A DNA stretch of 43,021 nt from assembly GCA_902792895.1 (NCBI GenBank), contig CADBBK010000022.1:1-43021 (forward strand), in the 5' to 3' direction. The notes below the pieces were generated by a model. That model was not told the origin of the DNA. It worked only from the letters and a program-made list of their open reading frames with translations, and ran no database searches. Made by a program: the position numbers and the translations under genes. Below are positions 30,053-39,951 of the stretch, piece after piece. The number at the start of each line of letters is the position of its first letter. Position 1 is the stretch's first letter. This stretch comes from an uncultured Bacteroidales bacterium (lineage in GTDB: Bacteria; Bacteroidota; Bacteroidia; Bacteroidales; Muribaculaceae).

Positions 30053-33000
30053 ATGAAGAACAACATCTTCATCAACCGATACGTGATGGCATGCGCGATA
30101 GCGATTGTCATCACGCTGGTGGGCGTCATCTGCATGAGCACGCTGCCCATCGAACAGTACCCGAACATCGCACCGCCGACGGTGCGTGTCTCCACCTCCT
30201 ACACCGGCGCCGACGCTAACACAATCATGAAGTCGGTGATTCAACCGCTCGAAGAGAACATCAACGGCGTGCCGGGCATGACCTACATCACCAGTTCGGC
30301 ATCGGCATCGGGCGATGTATCGATCCAAGTCTTTTTTGAGCAGGGCACCGACCCAGACCTGGCTGCCGTGAACGTGCAAAACCGCGTCAGCCGTGCTACA
30401 GCCTTGCTGCCGTCGGAGGTGACGAAGGTGGGCGTGCAGGTCATGAAGCAGCAGAGTAACATCCTGCACATCGGCGCCCTGAAAAGCGTGGACGGCAAGT
30501 ATGACACCGACTTCATCGCCAACTACATCGATATCAACATCAAGCCCCGACTAATGCGTATCACCGGTGTGGGTGACGTGATATCGCTGGGTAACACCTA
30601 TGCCCTGCGCATCTGGCTGAAACCTGATGTGATGGCACAGTACGGGCTGGACCCCAACGACGTGTTCGCTGCCATCGGCGGCCAGAGCTTCGTCGCTGCC
30701 ACGGGTTCGCTGGGTGAGCAGTCGGAGAACGCCTACCAGTACTCGATGGAGTACAAAGGCACTCTCAAGACCGTCGAGGAGTTCAACGAGATTGTATTGC
30801 GCACCACCGAGGGCGGTCACCTGTTGCACCTGAGCGATGTGGCCGAGGTCGAGATTGGAGCCGTGAGCTATAACTTCACATCCAACATCGACGGCCAACC
30901 GGGCACCATCTACATGGTGTTCCAGGCACCGGGTGCCAACGCTACCGAGGTCAATGCCCGAATCAACAAACTCTACGAGGAACTGAAACCGACGATGCCC
31001 GCCGGTCTGGAATTCGAGATTCTGGAAACCAGCGACGACTTCCTCTTTGCCGCTATCCACAACGTGGTTGAGACACTCGTCATTGCCATCATCCTGGTCA
31101 TTCTCGTGGTCTACTTCTTCCTGCAGAGTTTCAAGGCGACTGTCATCCCCTCGTTGTCGATTATCGTGTCGCTACTGGGCACGTTCGCCATTGTGTCGCT
31201 TGCCGGATTCTCACTGAATATCCTGACGCTATTCGCTCTGGTGCTCGCCATCGGTACGGTGGTGGACGACGCCATCGTAGTCGTCGAGGCGGTCATGGCC
31301 AAAATAGAGAGCGGCATCACCGATGCACGCCGCGCTACCCGCGAGGCGATGAGCGACGTGTCGATTGCCGTTATCTCGTGTACCCTGGTATTCATGGCCG
31401 TGTTCATCCCCGTGGCCTTTATGCCCGGCACATCGGGCTCGTTCTTCACGCAGTTTGGTGTCACGCTGGCTTCGGCAGTGGGCCTGTCATGCGTGTCGGC
31501 ATTGACGCTCTGTCCCGCGCTCTGCGCCATCATGATGCGATACTCCAAGGAGAATAAGGAGAAGAAGAACCTGAACTACTTCGTCACCAAGGCCTATTCC
31601 GCCAGCTACAACGCCATTCTCAAGAAATACAAGAAGAGCGTTGGCAAATTCATCAAGCGTCCGAAAGTGGCCTGGATACTGCTTGCCATCACAGCCGTGT
31701 TGCTGGTGTTCTTCATGCGCAACCTGCCCTCAGGCCTTGTGCCCCAAGAGGACCAGGGTGTGTTCTTTGCCGAGGTACGCGCCCCCGAGGGCAGCACCCT
31801 GCATGAGACACAGGAGATTGTCAAAAAAGTGGAGGAGAAGGTGAAGAAGATTCCCGAACTGGAGAGCTATGCCGTGGTCAGTGGCTACGGTATTATGGCT
31901 GGTCGCTCGAGCAGTTGCTACGCCACGCTCATCATCCGTCTGAAGAATTGGGACGACCGCCCCGGCATGAATCACAATATCATGTTGGTGTATGGACGAT
32001 TTGCCATGGATTGCAAGGAAATCAAGAATGCGATCGTCATCCCCTTCCAGATGCCTCAGGTGCCGGGTTACGGTTCAAACAACAGCGTGAACCTGGTGCT
32101 GCAGGACATGCAGGACCGCTCCATGACAGAGTTCAATGCCGATGCGACCAAGTTCCTGGCGAAGCTCAACGAACGGCCTGAAATCATGTTGGCGATGTCC
32201 ACCTACTCGGAGCGTTTCCCGAAGTATCAGGTCAACATCGATGCGACTCAGTGCGACCGTGCCGGTGTGACGCCCGCGGCAGTGCTCCGCACGTTAGGTG
32301 CCTATTGCGGTGGCTCCTATGTGGGCAACTTCAACCAGTTCGGTAAGGTGTATCGCATCATGGCCAATGCAGCCCCTGAGTACCGTCTCGACCCCTCGTC
32401 GCTTAACAACATCTTCGTCCGCGTGCAAGGCGGCAAGATGGCGCCGATTTCTGAGTTCGTTACCTTGAATGAGGTTGTCGGTTCGGCATCGGTCGACCAC
32501 TTCAACCTGTTCCAGAGCATCACCTGCGCCGTGATGAGCGCCAGCGGATTCTCGGAGGGCGATGCCCACAAGGCCATTGCCGAAGTGTTTGCCGCCGAGA
32601 TGCCCAAGGGATACAGCTACGAGTACGGCGGCATGTCGCGCGAGGTAGAAGAGGCCTCAGGCTCTAATGCCACGGCCCTGATCTATGTCATCTGCGTCAT
32701 CCTCATCTACCTCATCCTGGCTTCACTGTACAACTCGTGGTTCACGCCAATGGCTGTGCTGTTCAGCGTGCCTTTCGGATTGATGGGCTCGTTCGGCATC
32801 ACCTGGCTGGTATCGCTGCTGCACTTGCCAGGCATGGAGAACAACATCTACCTGCAGACGGGTGTGATCATGCTCATCGGACTGTTGGCCAAAACGGCCA
32901 TCCTCATCACCGAGTTTGCCTCGGAGCGCCGTGCCCAGGGCATGAGTATCCGCGATGCGGCCTTTGCCGCCTGCGAGGAGCGCCTGCGCCCCATTCTGAT

Positions 33001-33229
33001 GACCGTCGTCACGATGATTGCGGGTATGATACCGCTCATCATCGCCGGTGGTGCCGGTGCTAACGGCAATCGCGTGCTCGCCCTCGGCGTCACCGCCGGT
33101 ATGGCCGTCGGCACGCTTGCCCTGCTCTTTGTGGTGCCCGTGTTCTTCATATTCTTCCAGAAACTCCACGAGAGATTCCAGGGTAAGCCCGCTACTGTAG
33201 AAACTGAACCGGAGGACGTAAAAGCCTAA
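30053..33229 (+). CDS. RND multidrug efflux pump (AcrB/HAE1 family)
   Basis: A 1058-residue inner-membrane proton/drug antiporter of full family length. The proton relay is intact: VVDDAIVVVEAV with D405 and D406 in the fourth helix, and K947 in LAKTAILITEFA of the tenth helix. Twelve hydrophobic helices and two large periplasmic loops are visible. The N-terminus (MACAIAIVITLVGVICMSTLPIEQYPNIAPP) has the HAE1 signature. It probably exports hydrophobic or amphiphilic toxicants. It sits between the adaptor gene (6 bp) and the outer-membrane channel gene (26 bp). Confidence 0.97.
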   Translation: MKNNIFINRYVMACAIAIVITLVGVICMSTLPIEQYPNIAPPTVRVSTSYTGADANTIMKSVIQPLEENINGVPGMTYITSSASASGDVSIQVFFEQGTDPDLAAVNVQNRVSRATALLPSEVTKVGVQVMKQQSNILHIGALKSVDGKYDTDFIANYIDINIKPRLMRITGVGDVISLGNTYALRIWLKPDVMAQYGLDPNDVFAAIGGQSFVAATGSLGEQSENAYQYSMEYKGTLKTVEEFNEIVLRTTEGGHLLHLSDVAEVEIGAVSYNFTSNIDGQPGTIYMVFQAPGANATEVNARINKLYEELKPTMPAGLEFEILETSDDFLFAAIHNVVETLVIAIILVILVVYFFLQSFKATVIPSLSIIVSLLGTFAIVSLAGFSLNILTLFALVLAIGTVVDDAIVVVEAVMAKIESGITDARRATREAMSDVSIAVISCTLVFMAVFIPVAFMPGTSGSFFTQFGVTLASAVGLSCVSALTLCPALCAIMMRYSKENKEKKNLNYFVTKAYSASYNAILKKYKKSVGKFIKRPKVAWILLAITAVLLVFFMRNLPSGLVPQEDQGVFFAEVRAPEGSTLHETQEIVKKVEEKVKKIPELESYAVVSGYGIMAGRSSSCYATLIIRLKNWDDRPGMNHNIMLVYGRFAMDCKEIKNAIVIPFQMPQVPGYGSNNSVNLVLQDMQDRSMTEFNADATKFLAKLNERPEIMLAMSTYSERFPKYQVNIDATQCDRAGVTPAAVLRTLGAYCGGSYVGNFNQFGKVYRIMANAAPEYRLDPSSLNNIFVRVQGGKMAPISEFVTLNEVVGSASVDHFNLFQSITCAVMSASGFSEGDAHKAIAEVFAAEMPKGYSYEYGGMSREVEEASGSNATALIYVICVILIYLILASLYNSWFTPMAVLFSVPFGLMGSFGITWLVSLLHLPGMENNIYLQTGVIMLIGLLAKTAILITEFASERRAQGMSIRDAAFAACEERLRPILMTVVTMIAGMIPLIIAGGAGANGNRVLALGVTAGMAVGTLALLFVVPVFFIFFQKLHERFQGKPATVETEPEDVKA

Positions 33230-33255
33230 GAACTTTAATAACTGGCAATTGAAAA

Positions 33256-34641
33256 ATGAAAACGACGATCAAGATAATAGCCATTTGTGTGGCAGCACTG
33301 TCTCTGGTGGGTTGCGACACCATCAAGAGTTTGCATAGCAAGTACCAATCCCAAGCGACGATTCCTGCCGACGTTTTCGGTAGCAATGTCAAGGTAACAG
33401 CCGACACCACTGTGATGACCGAAATGTCATGGCGCGAGTTCTTTACCGATCCGTTGCTGCAACGGCTCATCGACACGGCCCTCGTGCGCAACACCGACAT
33501 GAACTCGGCACGTATCGCCATCCAGCAATCCGAAGCTTCGCTTGCCGCTGCCAAGCAGGCCTTTTTCCCGTCGGTGTATTTCGCACCTTCGGGCTCTATC
33601 TCCTCTTTTGGCGGCAGCTCGCCAAGCAAGACCTACAACCTGCCGCTGCAGGTCAACTGGGATATAGACGCATTCGGCTCCATCAAGAGCAAAAAACGCA
33701 AATCCGAAGCCGTGCTCAAGCAGGCTCAGATTGCTGAGCAAGCCGTCCGGGCCAACATCATCTCGGCTGTGGCACAGCAGTACAGCACCTTGCTCCTGCT
33801 CGACCAGCAGTTGGAAATCCTCATGGCTACTGACAGCCTCTGGAACATCTCGCTTGAAACGCAAAAGATCCTGTGGGAGAACGGCAAGTCCTACTCCACT
33901 GCCGTTAACCAGATGGAGTCCTCCTATCTGGGCGTGAAGACCTCGATTGTGGACACGCGCCGCAACATCCGTCAGGTGGAGAATGCAATCTGCCGCCTGT
34001 TGGCCATCACGCCGCAGCCCATCGAGCGCAGCCGCTTAGGACTCTATCCCCTGCCCCGACGCTTCAATACCGGCATCTCTGGGCAGCTGTTGCTGAATCG
34101 CCCCGACATCAAGTTGGCCGACCTGGCCATGGAGGAAGCGTTCTACGACACGCAGACAGCCCGCGCCGCTTTCTTCCCCAACATCTCCCTGCAGGGACTA
34201 GCAGGATGGACCAATAGTGCCGGCTCGGCAGTGGTCAATCCCGGAAAGATTTTGCTCAATGCCGTGGCATCGCTGACGCAGCCCATCTACGCCCAAGGCA
34301 AGCTGAAAGCCAACCTGAAAATCAACAAGCTGAACCAGGAGGACTTGATTAACGATTATGTACAGACCGTTATCGACGCCGGCAGCGAGGTGAACGAAGC
34401 GCTGGCCGATTGTCTTGCCGCAGTGGAAAAGCATGGCTATTATCATCGCCAGGTGGCTGTATTGAAGGAAGCCTACAAGGGAACCCATGAACTCATGGAC
34501 AATGGCAAGGCCAGTTATCTGGAGGTACTCACGGCACAAGAGAGTCTCCTGAGTGCCCAGCTCAACGAGGCCACGAACATGTATAACGGGGCCATGGGCA
34601 TTATCGCCCTATACATTGCGCTGGGTGGCGCTACGAAATAA
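33256..34641 (+). CDS. Outer-membrane efflux channel lipoprotein (TolC/OprM, NodT type)
   Basis: A 461-residue outer-membrane factor. The lipobox LVGCD puts the acylated Cys at 20. Two repeated helical halves follow, with the typical LIDTALVRNTDMNSARIAIQQSEASLAAAKQAFFPSV (start of the first half) and LADLAMEEAFYDTQTARAAFFPNISL (second half). It should form the trimeric exit duct for the adjacent adaptor and pump, completing a tripartite system. The gap to the pump is 26 bp, so all three genes are probably one transcript. Confidence 0.94.
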   Translation: MKTTIKIIAICVAALSLVGCDTIKSLHSKYQSQATIPADVFGSNVKVTADTTVMTEMSWREFFTDPLLQRLIDTALVRNTDMNSARIAIQQSEASLAAAKQAFFPSVYFAPSGSISSFGGSSPSKTYNLPLQVNWDIDAFGSIKSKKRKSEAVLKQAQIAEQAVRANIISAVAQQYSTLLLLDQQLEILMATDSLWNISLETQKILWENGKSYSTAVNQMESSYLGVKTSIVDTRRNIRQVENAICRLLAITPQPIERSRLGLYPLPRRFNTGISGQLLLNRPDIKLADLAMEEAFYDTQTARAAFFPNISLQGLAGWTNSAGSAVVNPGKILLNAVASLTQPIYAQGKLKANLKINKLNQEDLINDYVQTVIDAGSEVNEALADCLAAVEKHGYYHRQVAVLKEAYKGTHELMDNGKASYLEVLTAQESLLSAQLNEATNMYNGAMGIIALYIALGGATK

Positions 34642-34648
34642 CTGTATA

Positions 34649-34675
34649 GTTAGGAGTTAGGGGTTAGGGGTTAGG
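34649..34675 (+). repeat. Tandem 7-bp repeat (GTTAGGG)
   Basis: Nearly four copies of GTTAGGG (first copy GTTAGGA, last truncated to GTTAGG) lie just after the channel gene stop. It is a simple-sequence array that might vary in length by slippage. It does not form a clear hairpin on its own. Confidence 0.75.
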
Positions 34676-34710
34676 CTTTCGCCAACTAAAAAATTAAGGA
34701 CTAAAATTAT

Positions 34711-35739
34711 ATGAAACGATTCTTTTTGATTTATTGTTTGGCGGCTTGTACGCTGACATTGCTGTCGTCGTGTGAGCACGATGAGCCTGTCAATCCCATC
34801 AAGCCGCTTGACCAGCGCACGGTGCTGTTGATGACCCCCAGCGGCGAGATTTATGACCAAAACGGCGAGTTTGTCACGCAATTGCCCAACTGCACTTTTG
34901 CCGCTGAAATCATCTCGGACGGTGACGACTACTTCGTGTCGGGTGTCCAATCCAAGGGGCGCGTGGGCTATTGGAAAAACGGCAAGTGGAACACCCTGCA
35001 TGTCGATTTTATCGATGATGTGGACCACTGGACCTACGGAATCGGCAAATGGGATTACTACATCTACTTGCTTGATGTTCCCAACGTGCTGAAAAACAGC
35101 GGTATCTTCCCCCTCGAGAACTTCCACGACTTCGTGCCCGCCAATCATGCGCTCGCCGTGAGCGAGGGCAAATGTTATGTAATTGGTTACGGCTTTAGTG
35201 AAGTCAATCCAGATGGGCATTATCAGCCGGTGCTCTACACCAATTACAAGAAAGAGTACCTGCCCATGCCCGAGGGTGCCGTAACCGGAGAATGTCATGC
35301 CATTTATGCCTATGACCGAGACCATACCATCATCGGTGGCATGATCGACGCCATGCCTGCCGTCTGGGTAGATAAGCAATATGAGGTTTATCCTGTCACC
35401 TATCCCAGGGAAGCACTCGGTAACAACGAGTACTTGATTGGACGCGTGGAGTCGGTGACGAAGTGTAATGGCCACATCTATGCGGCAGGCTTTGAATATG
35501 ACTACGATAAGACGATAATTGCCACACTGTGGGTCGATGGTGTCCCCTCTCATTATCTGTCGGGGTGGGAATGTACCAGTTCACAAGCCATCGAAATCCT
35601 TTCCTATGGCGATGATGTGTATATGCTCACATATGAATATAATAACGACACTGACGAGTCCAGAGCCCACCTGTGGAGGAATGGCCAACTCGTCAAGACC
35701 TATGATAACATCCAAGTATCTGGATTTACAGTACTATAA
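34711..35739 (+). CDS. Lipoprotein with propeller-like repeats, unknown function
   Basis: A 342-residue lipoprotein. The signal ends LLSSCEHDEP, with Cys at 21. The mature part has recurring short strands around an aromatic-Asp/Gly turn, for example GYWKNGKWNTL, AVWVDKQYEVYP, TLWVDGVPSHY and HLWRNGQLVKTY, with spacing that resembles a beta-propeller. I cannot assign a family. It begins 70 bp after the pump operon and 27 bp before the phospholipase gene, so it may be co-transcribed with either. No promoter with TAnnTTTG is visible in the gap. Confidence 0.7.
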   Translation: MKRFFLIYCLAACTLTLLSSCEHDEPVNPIKPLDQRTVLLMTPSGEIYDQNGEFVTQLPNCTFAAEIISDGDDYFVSGVQSKGRVGYWKNGKWNTLHVDFIDDVDHWTYGIGKWDYYIYLLDVPNVLKNSGIFPLENFHDFVPANHALAVSEGKCYVIGYGFSEVNPDGHYQPVLYTNYKKEYLPMPEGAVTGECHAIYAYDRDHTIIGGMIDAMPAVWVDKQYEVYPVTYPREALGNNEYLIGRVESVTKCNGHIYAAGFEYDYDKTIIATLWVDGVPSHYLSGWECTSSQAIEILSYGDDVYMLTYEYNNDTDESRAHLWRNGQLVKTYDNIQVSGFTVL

Positions 35740-35766
35740 TCAACCAGAAACAAAAAACTAAAAAAT

Positions 35767-36615
35767 ATGAACTACACGAGAGCAATATATCTGGCGTTGA
35801 TGGCACTGGTTGGCTTGCCGCTGATGGGCCAGATTGTTACATCAAGACAAGGCGTGGAGCACAAAATCGATGTGGATAGCATTATCGATGACTTTGACAG
35901 CCGGCCGGCCTTTGGCATTTACAAGGACACTTACTTCGTGGGTGGTACGGCACTGAATACCAAGCCAACTGAGTTCAACAGTGACGTGAAGTTCCAAATC
36001 AGTTTCCGCCACAGGCTCACCAAGTCCATCCTGCCCTTGCACAGCCACCTGTTCTTGCAATACTCACAGAAGGCGATTTGGAATGTGTTTGAGGAGTCGT
36101 TGCCCTTCCACGACCTGAACTTCAATCCCGGCATCGGTATTCAGAATCTGGTTGTGTATAACGGCAGGCTTGTGGGAAACGGCACGGTCATGCTTGAACA
36201 TGAGTCCAACGGGCGTGACGGCGAGGCATCGCGCAGTTGGAACAAGGTTTCGGTCGCTTATGCTGCGGTTATCGACCCTCGGCTGGAGGTGTATGGCAAG
36301 ACATGGATTCCCATCATCGACGGTCAGCAGAACAAGGACATCCTCAAGTATTGCGGTATCTTCCAGGTTGGTTCACAGTTTATCTCGGCCGACAGGCGTT
36401 GGGTGGCCGATGTCACCTTTGTGAAACGCCAGGGATGGAACCTCAACTTCAACACAATTGTGAATGTGGGCTTCCGCTTCAGCAAGAGGGACAACCAGTA
36501 CCTGATGCTGCACTTCTATGACGGCTATGGCGAGAACCTGCTCGACTACAACAAGTACCACTGCCGCCTGCGCATCGGATTGTTGATCCGTCCCAATTTC
36601 TTCAGCGACTTCTAA
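35767..36615 (+). CDS. Outer membrane phospholipase A (OMPLA/PldA family)
   Basis: A 282-residue outer-membrane enzyme that hydrolyses phospholipids. Residues 1-21 are a signal peptide. The active-site block MLEHESNGRDG gives His145 and Ser147, and SRSWNKV gives Asn159. The spacing His-Ser-Asn (0, +2, +14) equals that of E. coli PldA (142, 144, 156), so the triad is complete. The strands before and after it, including FNPGIGIQNLVV, fit the 12-stranded barrel. OMPLA removes phospholipids that have leaked to the outer leaflet. It lies after the propeller-like lipoprotein and before a DUF4421 gene with its own promoter. Confidence 0.92.
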   Translation: MNYTRAIYLALMALVGLPLMGQIVTSRQGVEHKIDVDSIIDDFDSRPAFGIYKDTYFVGGTALNTKPTEFNSDVKFQISFRHRLTKSILPLHSHLFLQYSQKAIWNVFEESLPFHDLNFNPGIGIQNLVVYNGRLVGNGTVMLEHESNGRDGEASRSWNKVSVAYAAVIDPRLEVYGKTWIPIIDGQQNKDILKYCGIFQVGSQFISADRRWVADVTFVKRQGWNLNFNTIVNVGFRFSKRDNQYLMLHFYDGYGENLLDYNKYHCRLRIGLLIRPNFFSDF

Positions 36616-36637
36616 AACAAGATTCATTTTTTCTCAT

Positions 36638-36645
36638 TATCTTTG
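36638..36645 (+). promoter_or_regulatory. Promoter -7 element (TATCTTTG) adjoining the DUF4421 start
   Basis: TATCTTTG ends only 9 nt before the ATG at 36655 and covers the upstream in-frame ATG at 36643, so the latter cannot be the start. A leaderless or very short-leader transcript is implied. Confidence 0.6.
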
Positions 36646-36654
36646 CAGCCGATA

Positions 36655-37869
36655 ATGAGACGTTGCATATTGATATTGTCACTACTACTCACCACTGCGA
36701 TGCTGTCCTGGGGACAAGTATCGGAGCCGCTCGTTGTCCTGCAGCAAGACAGCCTGCAGCAATCGGTCGATACCGTTCAGCAACTGAGCAAGATTCAGAA
36801 GGCCAAGGAGCGGTTCCATCAACGTATCGAGGCGAAACTCAACGAGCCGTATGACACGACGCGCAACAAGGGCTACTGGTGGCGCGCGCTCAAGCACGGG
36901 AAAGTGAACTTCAAGGACAGCACGATGGGTTACCCAAAGTTTTTGATGTTCTGCTATCACACCTACATTTGGGGCGACCGGGCCTTCAACAGTTACGACA
37001 GTTCCTATGTCGTGGGCACCGGGAAAAACTGGAAACTATTTCTGAAGAGCAACAACTGGGTGGACTCTTATATCGGCCATCCCGTCAAGGACGTGGACCA
37101 GATCATCAACAGCAACCTGGTGTCCAACATCGGTGTCACGCTCTCGTTTATGGCCGTCAGTGTGGGCTACTCGCTAGGTGTGAGCAACCTGATACACGGC
37201 GAAAACGTTTCCAACAAGGTCGACTTCTCGTTCACCTGTGCCCGCTTTGCCGCCGACGCCTACTATTGGGAGAACAAAAACGATATCAATGCGACCTATC
37301 GAATCAAGAATCTAGACAACATTAGGCACAAAGCCAGGCAATCGGGCGTCAGCCGCAAGGCAATGGGCTTGACGGCCTACTACTTCTTCAACAACAAGCG
37401 CTATGCCCAAGCGGCCGCCTACTGTTTCTCCAAGTACCAGAAACGCAATGCCGGTTCATGGCTGGCAGGCTTCAGCCTGCAGCACTACGACGTGAAACTA
37501 GACGTAGAGAAGTTGTCTGATGATGTGCGTCCTTATTTCCCGACACAAGAGTCTGCACCCCGCATTCTCTACAACGACTATTGCCTGCTCTTCGGCTACG
37601 GACACAACTGGGTGTTGAGTTCCAAGTGGCTGTTGAACGCTACCATCACCCCATACATCGGCTATCGTTACAACCATTTCCCCAATGAACATGACCGAGC
37701 CAGCAACGTCTCGCTCAACTGCCGCGCACGCTTGGGTGCCGTGTACAACCACAAGCAGTTCTTTATGGCTTTCCAGAGCTATGCTGACCATCACCGTTAC
37801 GCGTCCAAGAACAGCCGATTGATCAACTCCCTTCTTGAGTTCTCGGTCTTGGCAGGAATCCGATTTTAA
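36655..37869 (+). CDS. DUF4421 outer-membrane protein
   Basis: A 404-residue exported protein. A signal peptide covers residues 1-22 (ending SWGQ). The family hallmark is around NWVDSYIGHPVKDVDQIINS and the following glycine- and aromatic-rich strands (VTLSFMAVSVGYSLGVSN). The end (LLEFSVLAGIRF) has the terminal Phe expected of an outer-membrane barrel. Its function is unknown. The start at 36655 is chosen because the promoter covers an upstream ATG at 36643. It lies next to pldA and converges on the patatin gene. Confidence 0.85.
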   Translation: MRRCILILSLLLTTAMLSWGQVSEPLVVLQQDSLQQSVDTVQQLSKIQKAKERFHQRIEAKLNEPYDTTRNKGYWWRALKHGKVNFKDSTMGYPKFLMFCYHTYIWGDRAFNSYDSSYVVGTGKNWKLFLKSNNWVDSYIGHPVKDVDQIINSNLVSNIGVTLSFMAVSVGYSLGVSNLIHGENVSNKVDFSFTCARFAADAYYWENKNDINATYRIKNLDNIRHKARQSGVSRKAMGLTAYYFFNNKRYAQAAAYCFSKYQKRNAGSWLAGFSLQHYDVKLDVEKLSDDVRPYFPTQESAPRILYNDYCLLFGYGHNWVLSSKWLLNATITPYIGYRYNHFPNEHDRASNVSLNCRARLGAVYNHKQFFMAFQSYADHHRYASKNSRLINSLLEFSVLAGIRF

Positions 37870-37901
37870 TTGTTAGCTATTTTTCCGCAGGTTGACAGAC
37901 A

Positions 37902-39932
37902 TCAGAACTCGAAGCCGAGGTTGATGTAGGGATACAGCTTGTGGGTGAAGTTGCTCCAGCTGAGGGATCCGCCCAACGGTCCGAGGATGCTGTTGTAACT
38001 ATAAGCCAGCTGGAACCCCCAGATGGGCTTGTTGTCAAAAATGTGGCCCAGTTTGCTGTTTTGCTCGGCGACCTGTGCCTTCACCATTACATAATGCTCC
38101 TTGAAGAAGCGCTGCTGCACATTGAGGCCTGCAACGAGCACCTTGCTGTCCATGATGTGGCATTGGCCGAAGCCGGCAAACGGTATCTGCTGCGGATAGT
38201 AGATGCCACTGCGGTTGCCGCCCATCATGGTCATGGCTGTAGCGGGCACATCGTCTCCAAAGAGCAGCTGGCCATAAACCATGGGCTGCACATGGGTGGT
38301 CGATGTCAGGGGCAACGTCATGCGCCAATGTGCCACCAGACGGCTGAAACCGCTGTGGCCTTTCCACTTGGCAAAGTTGTCGGTGTAGTAGGTATACCGT
38401 AGCCCGGCACGCATACCCTTACAGGTAAAGTACCAGTGGTCCTCGGTGTTGTACTGCACGCCGGCATGATAGTTGAAGTAGTACTCGTTCTTCTTGAACT
38501 GGAAGACACTGTGCTCGTTGCTCAGGATGTCGTAGTTGTAGTAGTACTCCCACGCGATGCCCGCATTGATGTTCAGGTTGGGGGCGTCCAGCGACAGCAG
38601 GGTGGCGTTAGCCTTCTGGTAGAGGGAATGCAGGTTGTCGGTACGGTACTTGCCTTCATACATATTAATGTCCTCATGCCAGATTTCATAGGACACGCCG
38701 ATTCGATAGTTTGACTTTGGCTTCATGCGCCACGCCAGGCGGCCCATGGTGCGCTTGCCCAGGCGGAGCGTGAGATCCACGTTCTTATCAAACTTGTTGC
38801 CATAGTAGAAGGTAGCCCCGATCTGGGCTGCCACCAGTTCCTCGGTGTCGTAGCGCAAGCCCACGCTCGCCTTGATGGAGTTTTTAGCATTTTCCTCGTT
38901 TACGAGCCTTCCGGCCTCGGTATTATCGATGTCACTCAGGTGGATGATGCTGTAGTTGGGCATGTAGTCGTCGGGCACACCAACCATTCTTTTGAGTATC
39001 ATGATGGAATCCATTTGAGCCCGGGTGGCCTCCTCACCGCGCTTGATCAGCGCCTTAATGGCCGAGCGGTAGAAATGAGCCGCCGAGTAGCCTCGCACGG
39101 GCACGCGGATGACCAGGTCACAGTATTTCTCGTTCTCGTTGCTGCGGTTGTGGATGTCGGCTCCCACCGAGCGCTCCAGAATGTCGGATGTGGAATAGTA
39201 CTTATCGTTCAGGCCCAAATCTGTCCTGATGCCGATGACGATATCGGCACCCATCTTGCGGGCCAAGTCGGCGGGAAAATTGTTCTTCGTGCCACCGTCA
39301 ACCAGCACATAGGGGTCCATCCTCACAGGAGCGAAAACGCCAGGAACGGCCATACTGGCACGGATTGCCTTCGGGAGCGAACCGTGGTCCAGCACCACCT
39401 CGCTGTCGGTAATCAGGTCGGTGGCGATGCACCCGAAGGGACGCGGCAGCGACTTGAAGTCGATGTCCTCGGGCTGGCGCAGGTAGTGGCGCAGGGTTTT
39501 CTCGACATTGGTGCCGCGTATCAGGCCGCCTGCCAGTGTGTCCTTGCTACTGTCCAGGAAAAACCTGTAGTCAAACAGATAGATGTTCTGCCGTTTGCGC
39601 TCATCGAGCGTCTGGTTCCTCATCGACAAGCGGTCGCGCAGGATGTCGCCCCAGTCCATGCTGTTGACGATGGACTCGATGTCCTCGGCATTATATCCCA
39701 CTGCATACATGCCGCCGATGATACTGCCCATCGATGTGCCGGTGACCATGTCAATGGGGATGCCGGCCTCTTCAAGCACCTTGAGGGCACCGATGTGGAT
39801 AGTACCCATTGCACCGCCTCCACACAGCACGACGGCGACTTTCTTGCGTTCTTTTTTCCCAGGCTCCACTGTTTGGGCAATTGCACTGACTGCCATCAAA
39901 AGGAACATTATATAAATAATGAATCTTTTCAT
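37902..39932 (-). CDS. Patatin-like phospholipase with C-terminal outer-membrane barrel
   Basis: A 676-residue protein. Residues 1-20 are a signal peptide. The patatin domain has CGGGAMGTIHIGAL (37-50, oxyanion loop), GTSMG (65-69) with nucleophile Ser67, and the DGG dyad Asp212 (VDGGTKNNFP). The C-terminal half (about 400-676) is beta-rich and ends YPYINLGFEF with a terminal Phe, as in BamA/Omp85-type barrels. This is the PlpD-like type V arrangement, but here the passenger may stay attached. An ATG at 40007 is rejected because the promoter (39952-39959) lies within that longer frame. It converges on the DUF4421 gene. Confidence 0.92.
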   Translation of the reverse strand: MKRFIIYIMFLLMAVSAIAQTVEPGKKERKKVAVVLCGGGAMGTIHIGALKVLEEAGIPIDMVTGTSMGSIIGGMYAVGYNAEDIESIVNSMDWGDILRDRLSMRNQTLDERKRQNIYLFDYRFFLDSSKDTLAGGLIRGTNVEKTLRHYLRQPEDIDFKSLPRPFGCIATDLITDSEVVLDHGSLPKAIRASMAVPGVFAPVRMDPYVLVDGGTKNNFPADLARKMGADIVIGIRTDLGLNDKYYSTSDILERSVGADIHNRSNENEKYCDLVIRVPVRGYSAAHFYRSAIKALIKRGEEATRAQMDSIMILKRMVGVPDDYMPNYSIIHLSDIDNTEAGRLVNEENAKNSIKASVGLRYDTEELVAAQIGATFYYGNKFDKNVDLTLRLGKRTMGRLAWRMKPKSNYRIGVSYEIWHEDINMYEGKYRTDNLHSLYQKANATLLSLDAPNLNINAGIAWEYYYNYDILSNEHSVFQFKKNEYYFNYHAGVQYNTEDHWYFTCKGMRAGLRYTYYTDNFAKWKGHSGFSRLVAHWRMTLPLTSTTHVQPMVYGQLLFGDDVPATAMTMMGGNRSGIYYPQQIPFAGFGQCHIMDSKVLVAGLNVQQRFFKEHYVMVKAQVAEQNSKLGHIFDNKPIWGFQLAYSYNSILGPLGGSLSWSNFTHKLYPYINLGFEF

Positions 39933-39951
39933 GATCGGAATATTTTTTCTG

